A stretch of 64,000 bases of DNA from Puia sp. (GCA_031292515.1 JARLGZ010000122.1:1-64000), one strand, 5' to 3'. Positions 1 to 9,677 are shown, numbered from the stretch's first letter. Numbers and translations are program-made. The notes: generated by a model from the sequence alone, not told the origin.

Positions 1-1053
1 CGGGTTTTTCCCTTTTGGTGTTCGACTGCTTATAAGCCTTCCTCCACTCGTTTTATTGTTGGGAACAAGTCGTAGCCAGCTGGCGAACTGTTTGGCTGAA
101 GGAAATCGTTTGATGTCCTTCCCCATGTTGCAGAGGATACAAAGAATAGTGGAGTGACTCACACCTGGAATTTGAAAAAGATCTGTTTTGAGATGAGCAA
201 AAGCCAGCTGCCGGACGTTAAAAGAGGGAGAATTCCTGTTAGCCTTTTTACGTATTGGTTCAGAGGGTTCATTTTGTAATACCAGCTGTTCGTCTTGTGG
301 TCTATACTGGATCAACATAGTTTCTATTTTTTTGTCGCAGATGATTATTTCTCGCTTATAGGTGTCATAAAATGCGAGGCAGGACTGTAATTCAAATAAT
401 AGATCTTCTCTCCAATTACCACGAAGAGCTTCTGCAATTTCCTGCGGAGTTTTTTTGACGCGGAAGTGAGCCAGTGAGGCCAGATAGGTTGGGTCCCTTT
501 GACCAGCCAAAATAGCATCCAAAATGGCTCGCCCGGTTTTGCCAGCAATATCCCGGATGGCTATATCGAGTCGAATATTCATCAGTCGTAAAGCTTTCTG
601 CATTTTGTTGATGTACATAGCTGTCTGTTCAACAAGATGCTCCCGATGAGCATAGTATGTACGCAGGGTTTGGAGCTGGTCACTCAATAAAAAGCTGGCC
701 GTCAACAGACCAGGCGTATGTAGCTTTTGAATCCACATACAATCGAGAAGGTCGGTTTTTTTGCCACGTAAGTTTTTGGTTTGACTTCCTTGTACCAGAA
801 CAACGTCAAATCCTGCTTTTTGCAAAGAATGGAAGAGGGTTTGCCAGTAGCTTCCTGTGCTTTCCATCGCTACGGTGGTAATCTGATGAATTTTTAAATG
901 ATCAATGATCCGTTGATGGTCTTTGGTGTAAACTCCAAATTCTCTGACGTTCAATGGAATTTGATCTACGGCTACCCAATGGCTTTTGGATCCAATGTCG
1001 ATACCGGCGGCATTCGGATGAACAATTTTCATGGCAAGTTCCTGTTCGCTCAT
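1..1053 (-). CDS. IS110-family transposase, 3' part outside window
   Basis: The minus-strand frame is open from an ATG at 1053 to the left edge (351 codons, no stop), so the gene is partial at its C-terminus. The N-terminus reads MSEQELAMKIVHPNAAGIDI, with the GIDIGS element carrying the first acidic residue of the IS110 DEDD (RuvC-like) domain; AMESTGSYW carries the Glu and KKTDLLD the next Asp. Further on, FQIPGVSHSTI followed by FASWLRLVPNN is the usual Transposase_20 region near the C-terminus. IS110 enzymes move circular intermediates and use a bridge RNA from the element's flanking non-coding end; the approximately 250 bp upstream of this start could be such an end, but I could not delimit it. 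No frameshift is visible in the part seen, so the copy may be intact. Confidence 0.9.
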   Translation of the reverse strand, partial: MSEQELAMKIVHPNAAGIDIGSKSHWVAVDQIPLNVREFGVYTKDHQRIIDHLKIHQITTVAMESTGSYWQTLFHSLQKAGFDVVLVQGSQTKNLRGKKTDLLDCMWIQKLHTPGLLTASFLLSDQLQTLRTYYAHREHLVEQTAMYINKMQKALRLMNIRLDIAIRDIAGKTGRAILDAILAGQRDPTYLASLAHFRVKKTPQEIAEALRGNWREDLLFELQSCLAFYDTYKREIIICDKKIETMLIQYRPQDEQLVLQNEPSEPIRKKANRNSPSFNVRQLAFAHLKTDLFQIPGVSHSTILCILCNMGKDIKRFPSAKQFASWLRLVPNNKTSGGRLISSRTPKGKNP

Positions 1054-1303
1054 TTTTAGGAATTAAAAAGGTGAAAAATGGCTTCAGGGAATGTATATTT
1101 GTGTATATAACTTTTCTGTTCGGGATTCCTGTTTGAAACCGGATCACCATTAAAATCAACAAATGCCCATAAGTGGTCAGGGCGTTATACATTCCAACCT
1201 GGTTCTTTGAAGGACTCTTCAAGTACCATTCACATCTGGGCTTCTTCTGAAGGTTTTCCGAAGATAAAAGGTATTAGTTGTCAACCCAAATCAATGGGGT
1301 TGC

Positions 1304-1981
1304 TCAATTGATCGGTTCTTTGACATCTTGATCGCTTGGTTTCTTAAGCAACTGATTTATTGGGGTTTTATCCAACAATGAACTGCCTAAAATCTGTAAA
1401 ACCTCATAGGTTGAATGTTCTGTTTTTAGCCGCTGCCGAATGATAGCAATAATGGTATATGTAATAACAGCGATATACACCTGCGTTTTGACGGCATTTT
1501 CGGTAGTTCCCCAGAAGGACTTGATTTTAAGGTGTTGTTTTATCCATTTGAAAAACAATTCCACCTTCCATCTATGTTTATAGAGAGATGCAATTTCTTC
1601 CGGCGCCAGATTCAGGTTATTGGTTAAAAAGATGAAGGTTCTGTTTTGTTCTTCATCGTGGAATTTTATTCGCCTGATCTTTTCAGGGTAATCTTTAGCG
1701 GAATAAAAGCCCTTAAGCTCTCCTGTTTGGTCACATTGCACTCCCGTTCTTTTGTCCACCGTAGCGGAATACTGCCTCTTAAACTGAAGGTTGGTTTTCG
1801 CCCGGATGACAAAAAAGGATTTCGATTCATGAATAGTGAAAAGCCGCTCAAAATCAAGGTAGGCCTTGTCAAAAACGTAAAAGCTGCCTGGTTCGTACAC
1901 TATTTGATCCATTGCCTGAACATCGTGGACGTTCGCTGAGGAAGAAATGAAACTATCTGTGCAAAGAATATTTACCCTGAT
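1304..1981 (-). pseudogene. IS4-like (DDE_Tnp_1) transposase, C-terminal fragment
   Basis: The frame is open from 1981, right after an in-frame TGA, to the stop at 1304; the first Met is at 1912. It contains the second catalytic Asp context (VFDKAYLDFERL) and the Y-R-E-K signature of IS4 transposases (YKHRWKVELFFKWIKQ) with the catalytic Glu. The N-terminal half with the first catalytic Asp is absent, so the gene is a truncated remnant. It ends with a Lys-rich tail. It sits between an IS110 copy and a truncated recombinase, in keeping with nested insertion and decay. Confidence 0.85.
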
Positions 1982-2108
1982 TCATAAACTCCCTGATTTT
2001 CAGAAAGTTATGATTTTGGCAATTTCAAATCGTCACGGACAGAAAATCGCCTGAAATACAAGCGCATCAAGACTTTCAAAGAACTACTTATGATCTTAAC
2101 GAGACACT

Positions 2109-2840
2109 AATGAACCTGCTTTAAAAAGCATTCCTAAAGACGAGGTGCCATTAAGAGGGGTATTAAGGCATTCTTGTGGAGCCAGTATGACTGCCGGGTA
2201 CAGTAAAGGGAAAAGTAAGTATTACCTGTATTATCGATGTACTCAATGCAGTAATATCAATATTCCGGGAGAGAAAATTCATAATAAGTTCGAACAGATC
2301 CTGGACCTACTCAGTTTTAATCAACGGCAGGTCGACTATTGGGTTGAGCATGTAAAGGAAAAAATAACCGATTTCTTGGGGAATAGGAAAATTCAGGCCA
2401 AAGGTAAGTTGGAAGAATTGCATTTCATTGAAGCCAAAATCGACGGATTGGAGGAGAAAATGGTGAATGATGAGATTGAGAACGCGACCTATAAAAAATG
2501 GTTTAAAAAGTTCAGCGTCCAGAAATCAATCATCCAGGCTGAAATAATGGAACTGAATAAAGAGAATGATGACAACTTAAGCAGGGCAGTACACCTGATT
2601 CCGGCATTGTTGGACGTTAAGGCTATTTTTAAGAAGGCAACCATTTTCCAAAAGCACAGCATTCTACGGGAGGTGTTCAAAGGTGGTCTCACTTACGTTG
2701 GGGATTCATTTAGAACACCCTTCCTCCATCCGGCGCTTGCACATAACGATTTGATTATAAAAGAAAAAGGGCTGCTCTTGGTGGAGCAGCCCTCTCTCGA
2801 TTTCGGTGAAAGTACCGGATGTAGCGCGATCGGGATTTGA
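2109..2840 (+). pseudogene. Large serine recombinase, C-terminal fragment
   Basis: Homology begins about 2109 (NEPALKSIPKDEV) and continues through a recombinase zinc-ribbon (VPLRGVLRHSCGASMTAGYS followed by YYLYYRCTQC, with the paired Cys) and the coiled-coil region (KGKLEELHFIEAKIDGLEEK) to the stop at 2838-2840. The first possible start is GTG 2145. The N-terminal resolvase catalytic domain with its active Ser is missing, so it cannot recombine. The last codons run through the tRNA-Met terminator hairpin and into the 3' part of tRNA-Met on the opposite strand, as expected if the recombinase once integrated its element next to this tRNA. Confidence 0.85.
2755..2792 (-). terminator. Rho-independent terminator of tRNA-Met
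   Basis: A perfect 9-bp stem (GGGCTGCTC / GAGCAGCCC, 2769-2777 with 2784-2792) is followed on the minus strand by a T-rich run (complement of 2755-2768). It lies 30 nt downstream of the tRNA. The recombinase fragment on the plus strand reads through the same bases. Confidence 0.8.
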
Positions 2841-2895
2841 ACCCGAGACCTCAGGGTTATGAATCCTGTGCTCTAACCAACTGAGCTATCGCGCC
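2822..2895 (-). tRNA. tRNA with CAU anticodon (tRNA-Met, possibly Ile2)
   Basis: A 74-nt cloverleaf. The acceptor pairs 2889-2895 with 2823-2829 (one G-U at the first pair) and the discriminator base is A (2822). The anticodon stem CAGGA/TCCTG-type encloses loop TTCATAA, giving anticodon CAU. The T-arm has the standard GGTTCAAATCC. CAU can be elongator Met or lysidine-modified Ile2; sequence alone does not settle it. The 3' CCA is not encoded. Confidence 0.93.
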
Positions 2896-3779
2896 GGGCA
2901 TTTTTTCATTACAAACGGCCTGAAAGGTGGCCTTGTAAAGGGCTGCAAAAATAGAGAAAAGAGATCAAAAGCTGAAATCAATTCCTTTGTTTTTGAAACG
3001 GGATTTTTGAGAGGACGATGTTGGAAAAAAATGAATATGCAGGGCGGTTTCGGGATGAAGCGAAAAGAATGCATTGATTTGCCAAGACATGGTATAACAA
3101 AACCGCATCATGAAGACGACAGGACACTAAAAATGGCTCTGGAAGCATCTAAAAGGATGGTTAGGGGGACCTTAACGATAAGAAGGGAGGTTCACTAAAG
3201 AGGGCTAACGGGATTCAAAAGAATCTAAAAGAATCCAGATGCATCTAAAGGAGGAGAAACAGGATCGAAATTGCAGAACTGGCAGGATCAAAAAAAGGCC
3301 CTCTGTAGAAACAGAAGGCCGTCTAACGATTGCTTGCCATATGAAAAACTTAGAAATATCTTTTAAAAAGCCGGTTTAGGGTTTGGAATCTATCGATATT
3401 GGTTCCGGAATTTTTCGAAAAATCATATATTATATAATTATATATAATTGCATCCCGGTCTATCTTGAATTTCTTACCTCAATCTCGCCGTTCATCCCCG
3501 TTTCTGAGTGCAATTTCGGTATAAATTGTTTTAATAAGAAATTAATTTTTCAACATTTTGTATTTTTTTACATTAAGATAATAAAAAAATAAACATTTTA
3601 TTTTATTTAATATGTTTTCAAGGGTAGAATGGTCAATTTGGGGATAATTGGGTATTCTGAGAGGCAAATAAGGGGCAGTTCCGGGCGGTTCCAGACGAGG
3701 AGAGTTCCGGGAAGACCGCAAGATCCGGCGATCCGGGTTTGGAAAAGTGATTTGTTGTTCCGGCTTTATTCCTCCCGCT
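2896..3779. other. Non-coding spacer between tRNA-Met and aminotransferase
   Basis: 884 bp without a convincing gene. 3000-3290 is moderately GC-rich with scattered short frames lacking homology; 3320-3620 is strongly AT-rich with A/T tracts; 3620-3779 is GC-rich again. The only clear element is the hairpin at 3291-3320. The mixed composition next to a tRNA with mobile-element debris suggests residue of past insertions. Confidence 0.5.
3291..3320 (-). terminator. Terminator-like hairpin
   Basis: Stem 3297-3306 with 3311-3320 (GGCCCTCTGT / ACAGAAGGCC, one mismatch), loop of 4 nt, followed on the minus strand by seven T. The nearest upstream gene on that strand is the aminotransferase ending at 3780, so it is either a distant terminator or belongs to an unannotated transcript from the AT-rich stretch. 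Confidence 0.6.
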
Positions 3780-5021
3780 TTAGCTCTCCCGCACGAGTTG
3801 GGGGCGGCTGGCCGCGGTTTTGGGCGCCGTTTTGCCCGGGTACTCCTGTAGGGCTTTTTCGAGACAGTCCATGGCTCTGTTGAGGGCTTCGGTGTTGAGC
3901 ACGTAAGCCAGTCTTACTTCCTGTTTTCCCAGTCCTTCGGTACCGTAGAAGCCGGCGGCAGGGGCCAGCATCAGGGTCTGGTTGTTATAGGAGAACGATT
4001 CCAGCAGCCATTGGCAGAAGACATCGGTGTCGTCGACGGGGAGGCGCGCGATGGCATAGAAGGCTCCCCCGGGGTTGGGGCAGAACACGCCCGGCATCTT
4101 GTTGAGACGGTCGACCAGCACGTCCCTTCTTCTCAGGTATTCGGCACGGGTGGTATCAAAATAATTATCGGGCAGGTCGATGGCGGCCTCTCCCAATATC
4201 TGCGCGAAGGAGGGGGGGCTGAGCCTGGCCTGGGCGAACTTCATGACGGTGTCGAGCACGTCCTGGTTGCGGGTGATGAGGGCGCCGATCCGTCCTCCGC
4301 AGGCGCTGTATCTTTTGGAGATCGTGTCGATCAGGATCACGTTCTTGTCGGCCCCTTTGAGATTCATGGCGCTGAAATGGGTTCCACTGTAACAGAAGTC
4401 GCGGTAAGCTTCATCCGAGAACAGGTATAGATCGTGTTTGAGACAGATGTCTTTCAGAGTCTCCATTTCCTCGCGGCTGTACAGGTAGCCGGTAGGGTTG
4501 TTCGGGTTGCAGATCATGATGGCGCGGGTGCGCGGTCCGATCAGTTTTTCGAACTCTTCGATAGGGGGAAGGGCGAAACCGGTCTCTATATAAGAGGTCA
4601 GGGGTTTTACCACCGCATTCGCGGCTACGGCAAAACCGTTGTAATTGGCATAGAACGGTTCGGGGATGATGATCTCATCCCCCGCGTCGAGGCAGCTCAT
4701 CAGGCCAAACAGGATCGCCTCGGAGCCGCCCGTGGTGATCAGGATCTGGGAGTAGTCTATTTCGATTCCCGCCGCCTTGTGATAATAGCCGGCCAGCTTG
4801 CGGCGATAGCTCTCATTGCCTGCGCTGTGGCTATATTCGAGCACTTTGAAATCAAAATGGCGTACGGCGTCCAATGCCATTTTGGGTGTTTCGATATCGG
4901 GCTGGCCGATATTCAGGTGATAGACTTTCACCCCTCTTTTTTTAGCGGCCTCTGCAAAAGGAACCAGTTTCCTGATCGGGGAAGCCGGCATTTGTCGTCC
5001 GCGCTGGCTGATCGTTAACAT
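3780..5021 (-). CDS. PLP-dependent class I/II aminotransferase
   Basis: 413 residues, the usual length for the aspartate-aminotransferase superfamily (fold type I). Family landmarks in order: GQPDIETP near the N-terminus; TTGGSEAILFGL cofactor phosphate region; NPNNPTGYLYS; SDEAYRDFCYSG with the Asp that contacts the pyridine nitrogen; and DTISKRYSACGGRIGAL with the Schiff-base Lys and the phosphate-binding Arg. It transfers amino groups between an amino acid and a 2-oxoacid in the cytoplasm; the exact substrate is not readable from sequence. The start MLTISQRG is the first ATG of the frame, preceded by an AT-rich region. No operon partner; the next minus-strand genes end at 5403. Confidence 0.93.
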   Translation of the reverse strand: MLTISQRGRQMPASPIRKLVPFAEAAKKRGVKVYHLNIGQPDIETPKMALDAVRHFDFKVLEYSHSAGNESYRRKLAGYYHKAAGIEIDYSQILITTGGSEAILFGLMSCLDAGDEIIIPEPFYANYNGFAVAANAVVKPLTSYIETGFALPPIEEFEKLIGPRTRAIMICNPNNPTGYLYSREEMETLKDICLKHDLYLFSDEAYRDFCYSGTHFSAMNLKGADKNVILIDTISKRYSACGGRIGALITRNQDVLDTVMKFAQARLSPPSFAQILGEAAIDLPDNYFDTTRAEYLRRRDVLVDRLNKMPGVFCPNPGGAFYAIARLPVDDTDVFCQWLLESFSYNNQTLMLAPAAGFYGTEGLGKQEVRLAYVLNTEALNRAMDCLEKALQEYPGKTAPKTAASRPQLVRES

Positions 5022-5216
5022 GTTACAAAAATAAGCAGCATTTATAATATATGTCTCAACTGAAATAAGTAATCGGCAAAACAGGGGTAAAGCCCGCGGT
5101 TTTGCAAATTGTCTTCAATAAAAACCATTTGCCGTTGAAGATTTCCGGCAGATTATCCCTGATCGGTGGATTTTTTCGATCAACCGGTCTTGTGAAATCA
5201 ACGAAGGGCGCCGGGA

Positions 5217-5281
5217 TGTCGACAGAAGATCTCCCGCGGTGAACGAAGAGAATGCAAGGTTCATCGGGATCTTCGTCGACA
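5217..5281. repeat. 14-bp inverted repeat with 36-nt loop
   Basis: TGTCGACAGAAGATC (5217-5231) pairs with GATCTTCGTCGACA (5268-5281) over 14 bp with one bulged A. It could form a hairpin in a leader RNA of the aminotransferase, or be a binding site or small repeat element; no T-run follows, so it is not a terminator. Confidence 0.55.
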
Positions 5282-5349
5282 CGATGTCCAGTTTTCATGG
5301 TCAAAGAGCTGATAAGGAAGACAGAGGAAAGGCAAAGGGCTATAAAATC

Positions 5350-5379
5350 AAAAGGCCCCGCGATTTGGCAGGACCTTTT
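5350..5379 (-). terminator. Rho-independent terminator after DUF1573 pair
   Basis: 12-bp stem (5350-5361 with 5368-5379; two G-U pairs when read on the minus strand), 6-nt loop, flanked by A and T runs so it could act in both directions. It starts 24 nt after the stop of the minus-strand gene at 5403. Confidence 0.75.
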
Positions 5380-5402
5380 TGATTTAGTATTATCAAGCCG
5401 GT

Positions 5403-5846
5403 TTAGCTGCCTGTTTTTACGGTTTTTGTATTCGCCTTTTCCGCTTCGTATTTCGCATACGCATCTGCGTTCAGGACCTCCCCGGTTATTTTTAACTGCA
5501 GGGGCAGGTCGATGCCGGCGACTTTTACGGTGATGCTTTTGTTGAAAGGGCCGGGAGCGGCGGCGTTGAAGCCTGCCGTGATCTTATTGTCCTTTCCTTT
5601 TGCGATGGCGCCTTCGGGTTTAACCGGAGTCGTGCAACCGCAGGAAGGGGTGGCCGATTCGATAACGATCGGCGCATCGCTGATATTGGTAAACAAAAAG
5701 TCAAATGTTACGGGCGTACCTTGTTTGATCTTTCCGAAATCGTGGACCAGGTCCTTGAATTTTACGGCATCTTCCGCCTTTTTCTGCTGTGCAAAAAGCG
5801 AGGCCGACAGCACCAGGGCACCCGCGAATAAAAATAGTTTTTTCAT
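5403..5846 (-). CDS. DUF1573 domain protein (exported)
   Basis: 147 residues. A signal peptide (MKKLFLFAGALVLSASLFAQ) is followed by a single DUF1573 Ig-like domain with its hallmark CGCTTPVKPEGAIA. DUF1573 proteins are periplasmic or surface proteins abundant in Bacteroidota with no established biochemical role. It forms a tandem pair with the 155-residue paralogue 66 bp upstream; both share the V-DFG/FNFGKI-QG and CGCTTP motifs, so they arose by duplication and are probably co-transcribed. Confidence 0.9.
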   Translation of the reverse strand: MKKLFLFAGALVLSASLFAQQKKAEDAVKFKDLVHDFGKIKQGTPVTFDFLFTNISDAPIVIESATPSCGCTTPVKPEGAIAKGKDNKITAGFNAAAPGPFNKSITVKVAGIDLPLQLKITGEVLNADAYAKYEAEKANTKTVKTGS

Positions 5847-5912
5847 GCTTATTGATTTGATGGTTTTGAACGTATAGCGTTTTTTATTTTAAAAGGATCC
5901 TGTTACAGGACG

Positions 5913-6380
5913 CTAATTTACTTGTTTTAATAATTGCACGGAGGAATTTTCGGGGGCGGAGCCGGCCGGGACCTTATAGACTTCCCCTGAGATCGTCAGG
6001 ACCCTCGTCTGCTTGTTATTATAGAAAACGGTCACATTTTTCGTAAAGGGGCCTTCGGCGTAGGCGTTATAACCCACTTTGATCCTGGCGGTAGCTCCGG
6101 GGGCGATGGGTTCCTTGCTCCATTCGGGCGTTGTGCAACCGCAGGAGGCCTGTACGTTTTCCAGTCTCAAATCGACCGGTCCGGTATTCACCACGTCGAA
6201 ATAGTGTATCGCAGGGCGTCCCTGGGGGATCTTTCCGAAATTGAAGGATTTTTCCGGGACATCCAGAACATCGGCGCCGGATACCTGGTTGGCGGGTTTG
6301 GCGTTTTGCGCCTGGCAAACGGCCGTCCGGGCGAGAAAAACGGTGATAAAAAGGATGAGGGCTATTGACGATTTTTTCAT
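5913..6380 (-). CDS. DUF1573 domain protein (exported), paralogue
   Basis: 155 residues with a signal peptide (MKKSSIALILFITVFLARTA, cut near VCQAQ) and one DUF1573 domain: KSFNFGKIPQGRPAIHYF, then CGCTTPEWSKEPIAPG, ending in the Gly-Glu-Val strand typical of the fold. First gene of the pair with 5403-5846. It is divergent from the E1 dehydrogenase gene at 6518, so the 137 bp between carry both promoters. Confidence 0.9.
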   Translation of the reverse strand: MKKSSIALILFITVFLARTAVCQAQNAKPANQVSGADVLDVPEKSFNFGKIPQGRPAIHYFDVVNTGPVDLRLENVQASCGCTTPEWSKEPIAPGATARIKVGYNAYAEGPFTKNVTVFYNNKQTRVLTISGEVYKVPAGSAPENSSVQLLKQVN

Positions 6381-6517
6381 AGTTTGGCCTTTGAAAACTA
6401 TTATAAAAAGTACGTGGTAAACGCCAGCTTTGCCAATAAATTGTCGGCGTATTTTTATTTTTTTAACAATCGGTACAGCGGCGGCGCGGGTTGTACGGAT
6501 AACCCTAATTTTGCTTT

Positions 6518-8911
6518 ATGGAAAATCTCTCTCCTAACGAAGTCATCAACGAGGAAAAACTGTCCTTCGATAAGTTCCGGGAAGAAGTCCTGCAAGACTA
6601 CCGGGCCGCCTGTGATAGCCGGGAGGCCAGTCTGTTGGGAAGAAAGGAGGTGTTGACGGGTAAGGCGAAGTTTGGTATTTTCGGGGATGGCAAGGAAGTG
6701 CCCCAGGTGGCTATGGCGAAATTCTTCAGACCGGGAGATTTTTATGCGGGGTATTATCGCGACCAGACTTTCGCCTTCGCTACGGGGGCGGCCAGTATCG
6801 AAGAATTCTTTTCTCAGCTATATGCCGATCCGGATGGTTCGAATGATCCGCATAGTTCCGGACGCCAGATGAACTCTCATTTTGCCACCCCCTTTGTCGA
6901 CGCGGAGGGTGAATTCCTGGACCTGGTCAACCGGAAGAACCTTACCCAGGGGCTGGCGCCTACCGCCGCCCAGATGCCCAAGGCGTTGGGGCTGGCCTAT
7001 GCCTCCAAGGCTTTCCGGGAGGTAGAGGTGCTCAAGCAATTCAGCGATTTGTCCAATAATGGCAATGAAGTCTGTTTTTGTACGATCGGAGACGCGTCCA
7101 CGAGCGAGGGGCATTTCTGGGAGACCGTCAACGCCGCGGGGGTGCTCCAGGTTCCGCTTGCGATCTTCGTGTGGGACGACGGCTATGGTATTTCCGTCCC
7201 CCGGCAATACCAGACTACCAAAGGATCTATTTCCGAAGTGATGAAAGGGTTTCAGAAACGTGAGGGCACCAATGGTCTCGATATCTACCGGGTAAAGGCC
7301 TGGGATTATGCGGGCATGTGCGAGGTGTTCGAGGCCGGCATCCAGAAGATCCGCCAGACCCATACTCCGGCGCTCTTTCATGTGGAGGAAGTGACGCAGC
7401 CGCAAGGGCACTCTACTTCGGGCAGTCATGAACGCTATAAATCACCGGAACGTCTTCAATGGGAGCGCGAGTGGGACGGAATCAAGAAAATGAAGGAGTG
7501 GATCCTGGAGAATGCCCTGGCATCGGAAGACGAGTTGAACGAGCTCGAGACGGCTGCCAAAGAGTTGAACCGGAGCAGCCGGAACCGGGCCTGGGAAAAA
7601 TACCAGGCGCCCATAAAAATGCAGGTTGCCCGCTCAGTGGAATTGATCTGGAGCATGGCAGGCGCCCTGCCCGCCGTTTCCGCCCGTTTGCAGGAACTGG
7701 CAAAAGACCTGGCAAATGAACGTGAACCCGGCCGCAGGGAGGTCATGCGGGCGCTCCACCAGGCCCTGATCGCAGCGGGCAACAGCGGCGCGGAAGCTCC
7801 CGTAAAAGCATATTACGAGGAACTGCAGGCGCAAAACCAGGTGCTCTACAATACGCATCTTTATCACGAAGGGGCAAAAAGCCCGCTGAAGATTGCGGAG
7901 GTGAAACCGGTCTATGAAGAAGATTCTCCCCTGATAAACGGGTACGAGGTGCTTAACAAATATTTCGACGAATTATTCCTGCATAATCCCAAAGTGCTGG
8001 CCTTTGGGGAAGATCTCGGAAAGATCGGGGATGTAAACCAGGGGTTTGCGGGGTTACAGGCGCGACACGGCGCAGACCGGATCTTCGATACCGGTATCCG
8101 GGAGCTGACGATCATGGGGCAGGGGATCGGGATGGCCTTCCGGGGGCTGCGGCCGATCGCGGAGATTCAATACCTGGATTATATCTATTACGGGCTGGAA
8201 CCGTTGAGCGACGACCTCGCTTCGCTGCAATACCGTACGGCGGGCAAACAGACGGCGCCGGTGATCGTGCGTACGCGCGGACACCGGCTCGAAGGCATCT
8301 GGCACAGCGGTTCCCCGATGGGTATGATCGTCCATGCGCTGAGAGGGCTGCATGTCTGCGTGCCGCGCAACATGGTGCAGGCCGCCGGTATGTATAACAC
8401 CTTATTAAAAGGAGCCGATCCGGCCATCATGATCGAATGTCTGAACGGATACCGGCTAAAGGAACGACTCCCTTCGAATCTGCTGGATTTCTTCGTCCCG
8501 CTGGGTGTCCCCGAGGTCATCCGGGAAGGCAGCGACGTCACGATCGTTTCTTATGGAGCCACGCTGAGGATCGTCCAGGAGGCTGCCGTGGTGTTGGAAG
8601 AAGGGGGGATCCATTGTGAGATCGTCGACGTTCAGACCCTGCTTCCCTTCGATCTTCATCACGGGATCCTCGAAAGTCTCAAAAAGACCAATCGGATACT
8701 GTTTGTCGATGAAGACGTGCCCGGGGGGGCAACCGGTTATATGTTCAACCATGTCATGGAGGTGCAGGGAGGTTACAAGTGGTTGGATACCGCTCCCCGT
8801 ACGATCACTGCCAAAGCGCACCGGCCGGCATATGCCAGCGATGGCGACTATTTCAGCAAGCCCAATGCCGAACAGATCATGGATGCGGTCCGGGACATGA
8901 TGAATGAATAG
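6518..8911 (+). CDS. Fused E1 alpha/beta 2-oxoacid dehydrogenase (TPP-dependent)
   Basis: 797 residues in one chain. The alpha (dehydrogenase E1) part spans about 1-440, the transketolase-like pyrimidine-binding beta part about 470-650 and the C-terminal transketolase domain to the end. TPP region: GDASTSEGHFWETVNAAGV followed by WDDGYGISVP. The classical GDG...NN pattern is changed to GDA...DDGYG, which I recall as the normal form of this fused Bacteroidota clade. The beta part has FGEDLGKIGDVNQGF and FDTGIRELTIMGQGIGMA. As E1 it decarboxylates a branched-chain 2-oxoacid or pyruvate and passes the acyl group to a lipoyl E2; no E2 or E3 gene is nearby. Start ATG 6518; a TAnnTTTG box at 6506-6513 lies very close to it, so a short or leaderless mRNA is possible. 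Confidence 0.92.
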   Translation: MENLSPNEVINEEKLSFDKFREEVLQDYRAACDSREASLLGRKEVLTGKAKFGIFGDGKEVPQVAMAKFFRPGDFYAGYYRDQTFAFATGAASIEEFFSQLYADPDGSNDPHSSGRQMNSHFATPFVDAEGEFLDLVNRKNLTQGLAPTAAQMPKALGLAYASKAFREVEVLKQFSDLSNNGNEVCFCTIGDASTSEGHFWETVNAAGVLQVPLAIFVWDDGYGISVPRQYQTTKGSISEVMKGFQKREGTNGLDIYRVKAWDYAGMCEVFEAGIQKIRQTHTPALFHVEEVTQPQGHSTSGSHERYKSPERLQWEREWDGIKKMKEWILENALASEDELNELETAAKELNRSSRNRAWEKYQAPIKMQVARSVELIWSMAGALPAVSARLQELAKDLANEREPGRREVMRALHQALIAAGNSGAEAPVKAYYEELQAQNQVLYNTHLYHEGAKSPLKIAEVKPVYEEDSPLINGYEVLNKYFDELFLHNPKVLAFGEDLGKIGDVNQGFAGLQARHGADRIFDTGIRELTIMGQGIGMAFRGLRPIAEIQYLDYIYYGLEPLSDDLASLQYRTAGKQTAPVIVRTRGHRLEGIWHSGSPMGMIVHALRGLHVCVPRNMVQAAGMYNTLLKGADPAIMIECLNGYRLKERLPSNLLDFFVPLGVPEVIREGSDVTIVSYGATLRIVQEAAVVLEEGGIHCEIVDVQTLLPFDLHHGILESLKKTNRILFVDEDVPGGATGYMFNHVMEVQGGYKWLDTAPRTITAKAHRPAYASDGDYFSKPNAEQIMDAVRDMMNE

Positions 8912-8916
8912 GGAGG

Positions 8917-9639
8917 TTATTTCAGGTTGTGGAAGACTTTTTGGACGTCTTCGTCCTGTTCCAGCTTATCGACGAGTTTCAGCAGTTCCTGCGCCTGGTC
9001 TTCGGGGAGTTCCACGGTCGTTACCGGGATCCATTCCAATTCGGCGGTGATGGGGGTAATCCCCTTTTCTTCCAGTGCTTTCTGCATACTCCCGAAGTCG
9101 CTGAAGGCGCTGCGCAGTACGATCACCGGTTCGCCATTTTCACCGGAGCCTTCTCCCATTTCTTCCAGCCCGAAATCGATGAGTTCGAGTTCCAGGTCGT
9201 CGGTATTCAGCCCTTCGGGTTTCAATTTGAAGACGCCCATCTTTTTGAACTGAAAGCTCACGCTGCCGCTATTGCCTAAGGTGCCGTTGCCCTTGTTGAA
9301 GATCGATTTTACGTTGGCGACGGTGCGGACATGGTTGTCGGTGGCGGTTTCCACCAGGATGGCGACGCCGTGAGGACCGTAGCCTTCATACAGGATCTCT
9401 TCATAGTTCTCCATCTCCTTGCCCATGGCGCGTTTGATGGCGGCTTCCACGCGGTCTTTTGGCATATTGACGCTCTTGGCGTTCTGGAAGCAGCGTCGCA
9501 GGGCGGGGTTCGTGGCTGGGTCGGGGCCCCCGGCTTTTACCGCGATGGCTATTTCCTTTCCGATGCGGGTGAACTGTTTGGCCATCCTGTCCCAGCGGGC
9601 GAACATTGTATGCTTGCGTACTTCAAATATGCGACCCAT
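8917..9639 (-). CDS. yebC: YebC/PmpR-family protein (TACO1 family)
   Basis: 240 residues from the ATG at 9639 ([20 protein letters not shown]), the family length; an AGGA lies about 8 nt upstream. The frame is open a further 66 codons upstream, but that part is Lys/Arg-rich, unlike the family, and overlaps repeats, so I reject the longer start. Family features: [41 protein letters not shown], then the ferredoxin-like domains with [10 protein letters not shown]-like [13 protein letters not shown]. Bacterial members are described as transcription regulators or as translation factors helping ribosomes at proline-rich stretches. Convergent with the E1 gene, 5 bp apart. Confidence 0.93.
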   Translation of the reverse strand: MGRIFEVRKHTMFARWDRMAKQFTRIGKEIAIAVKAGGPDPATNPALRRCFQNAKSVNMPKDRVEAAIKRAMGKEMENYEEILYEGYGPHGVAILVETATDNHVRTVANVKSIFNKGNGTLGNSGSVSFQFKKMGVFKLKPEGLNTDDLELELIDFGLEEMGEGSGENGEPVIVLRSAFSDFGSMQKALEEKGITPITAELEWIPVTTVELPEDQAQELLKLVDKLEQDEDVQKVFHNLK

Positions 9640-9677
9640 ATATTCCTGTTTATCTTTTTTTAAAATGTGTTTTGTCT

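Larger units (their letters stand above)
5022..5402. other. Intergenic region holding an inverted repeat and a terminator
   Basis: 381 bp upstream of the aminotransferase. No plausible gene. It holds a long inverted repeat (5217-5281) and the terminator of the DUF1573 pair (5350-5379), listed separately. Confidence 0.5.

Noticed and set aside
3007-3198. Short plus-strand frame of 63 codons
   Set aside because: No homology, odd composition, no ribosome site; next to mobile-element debris.
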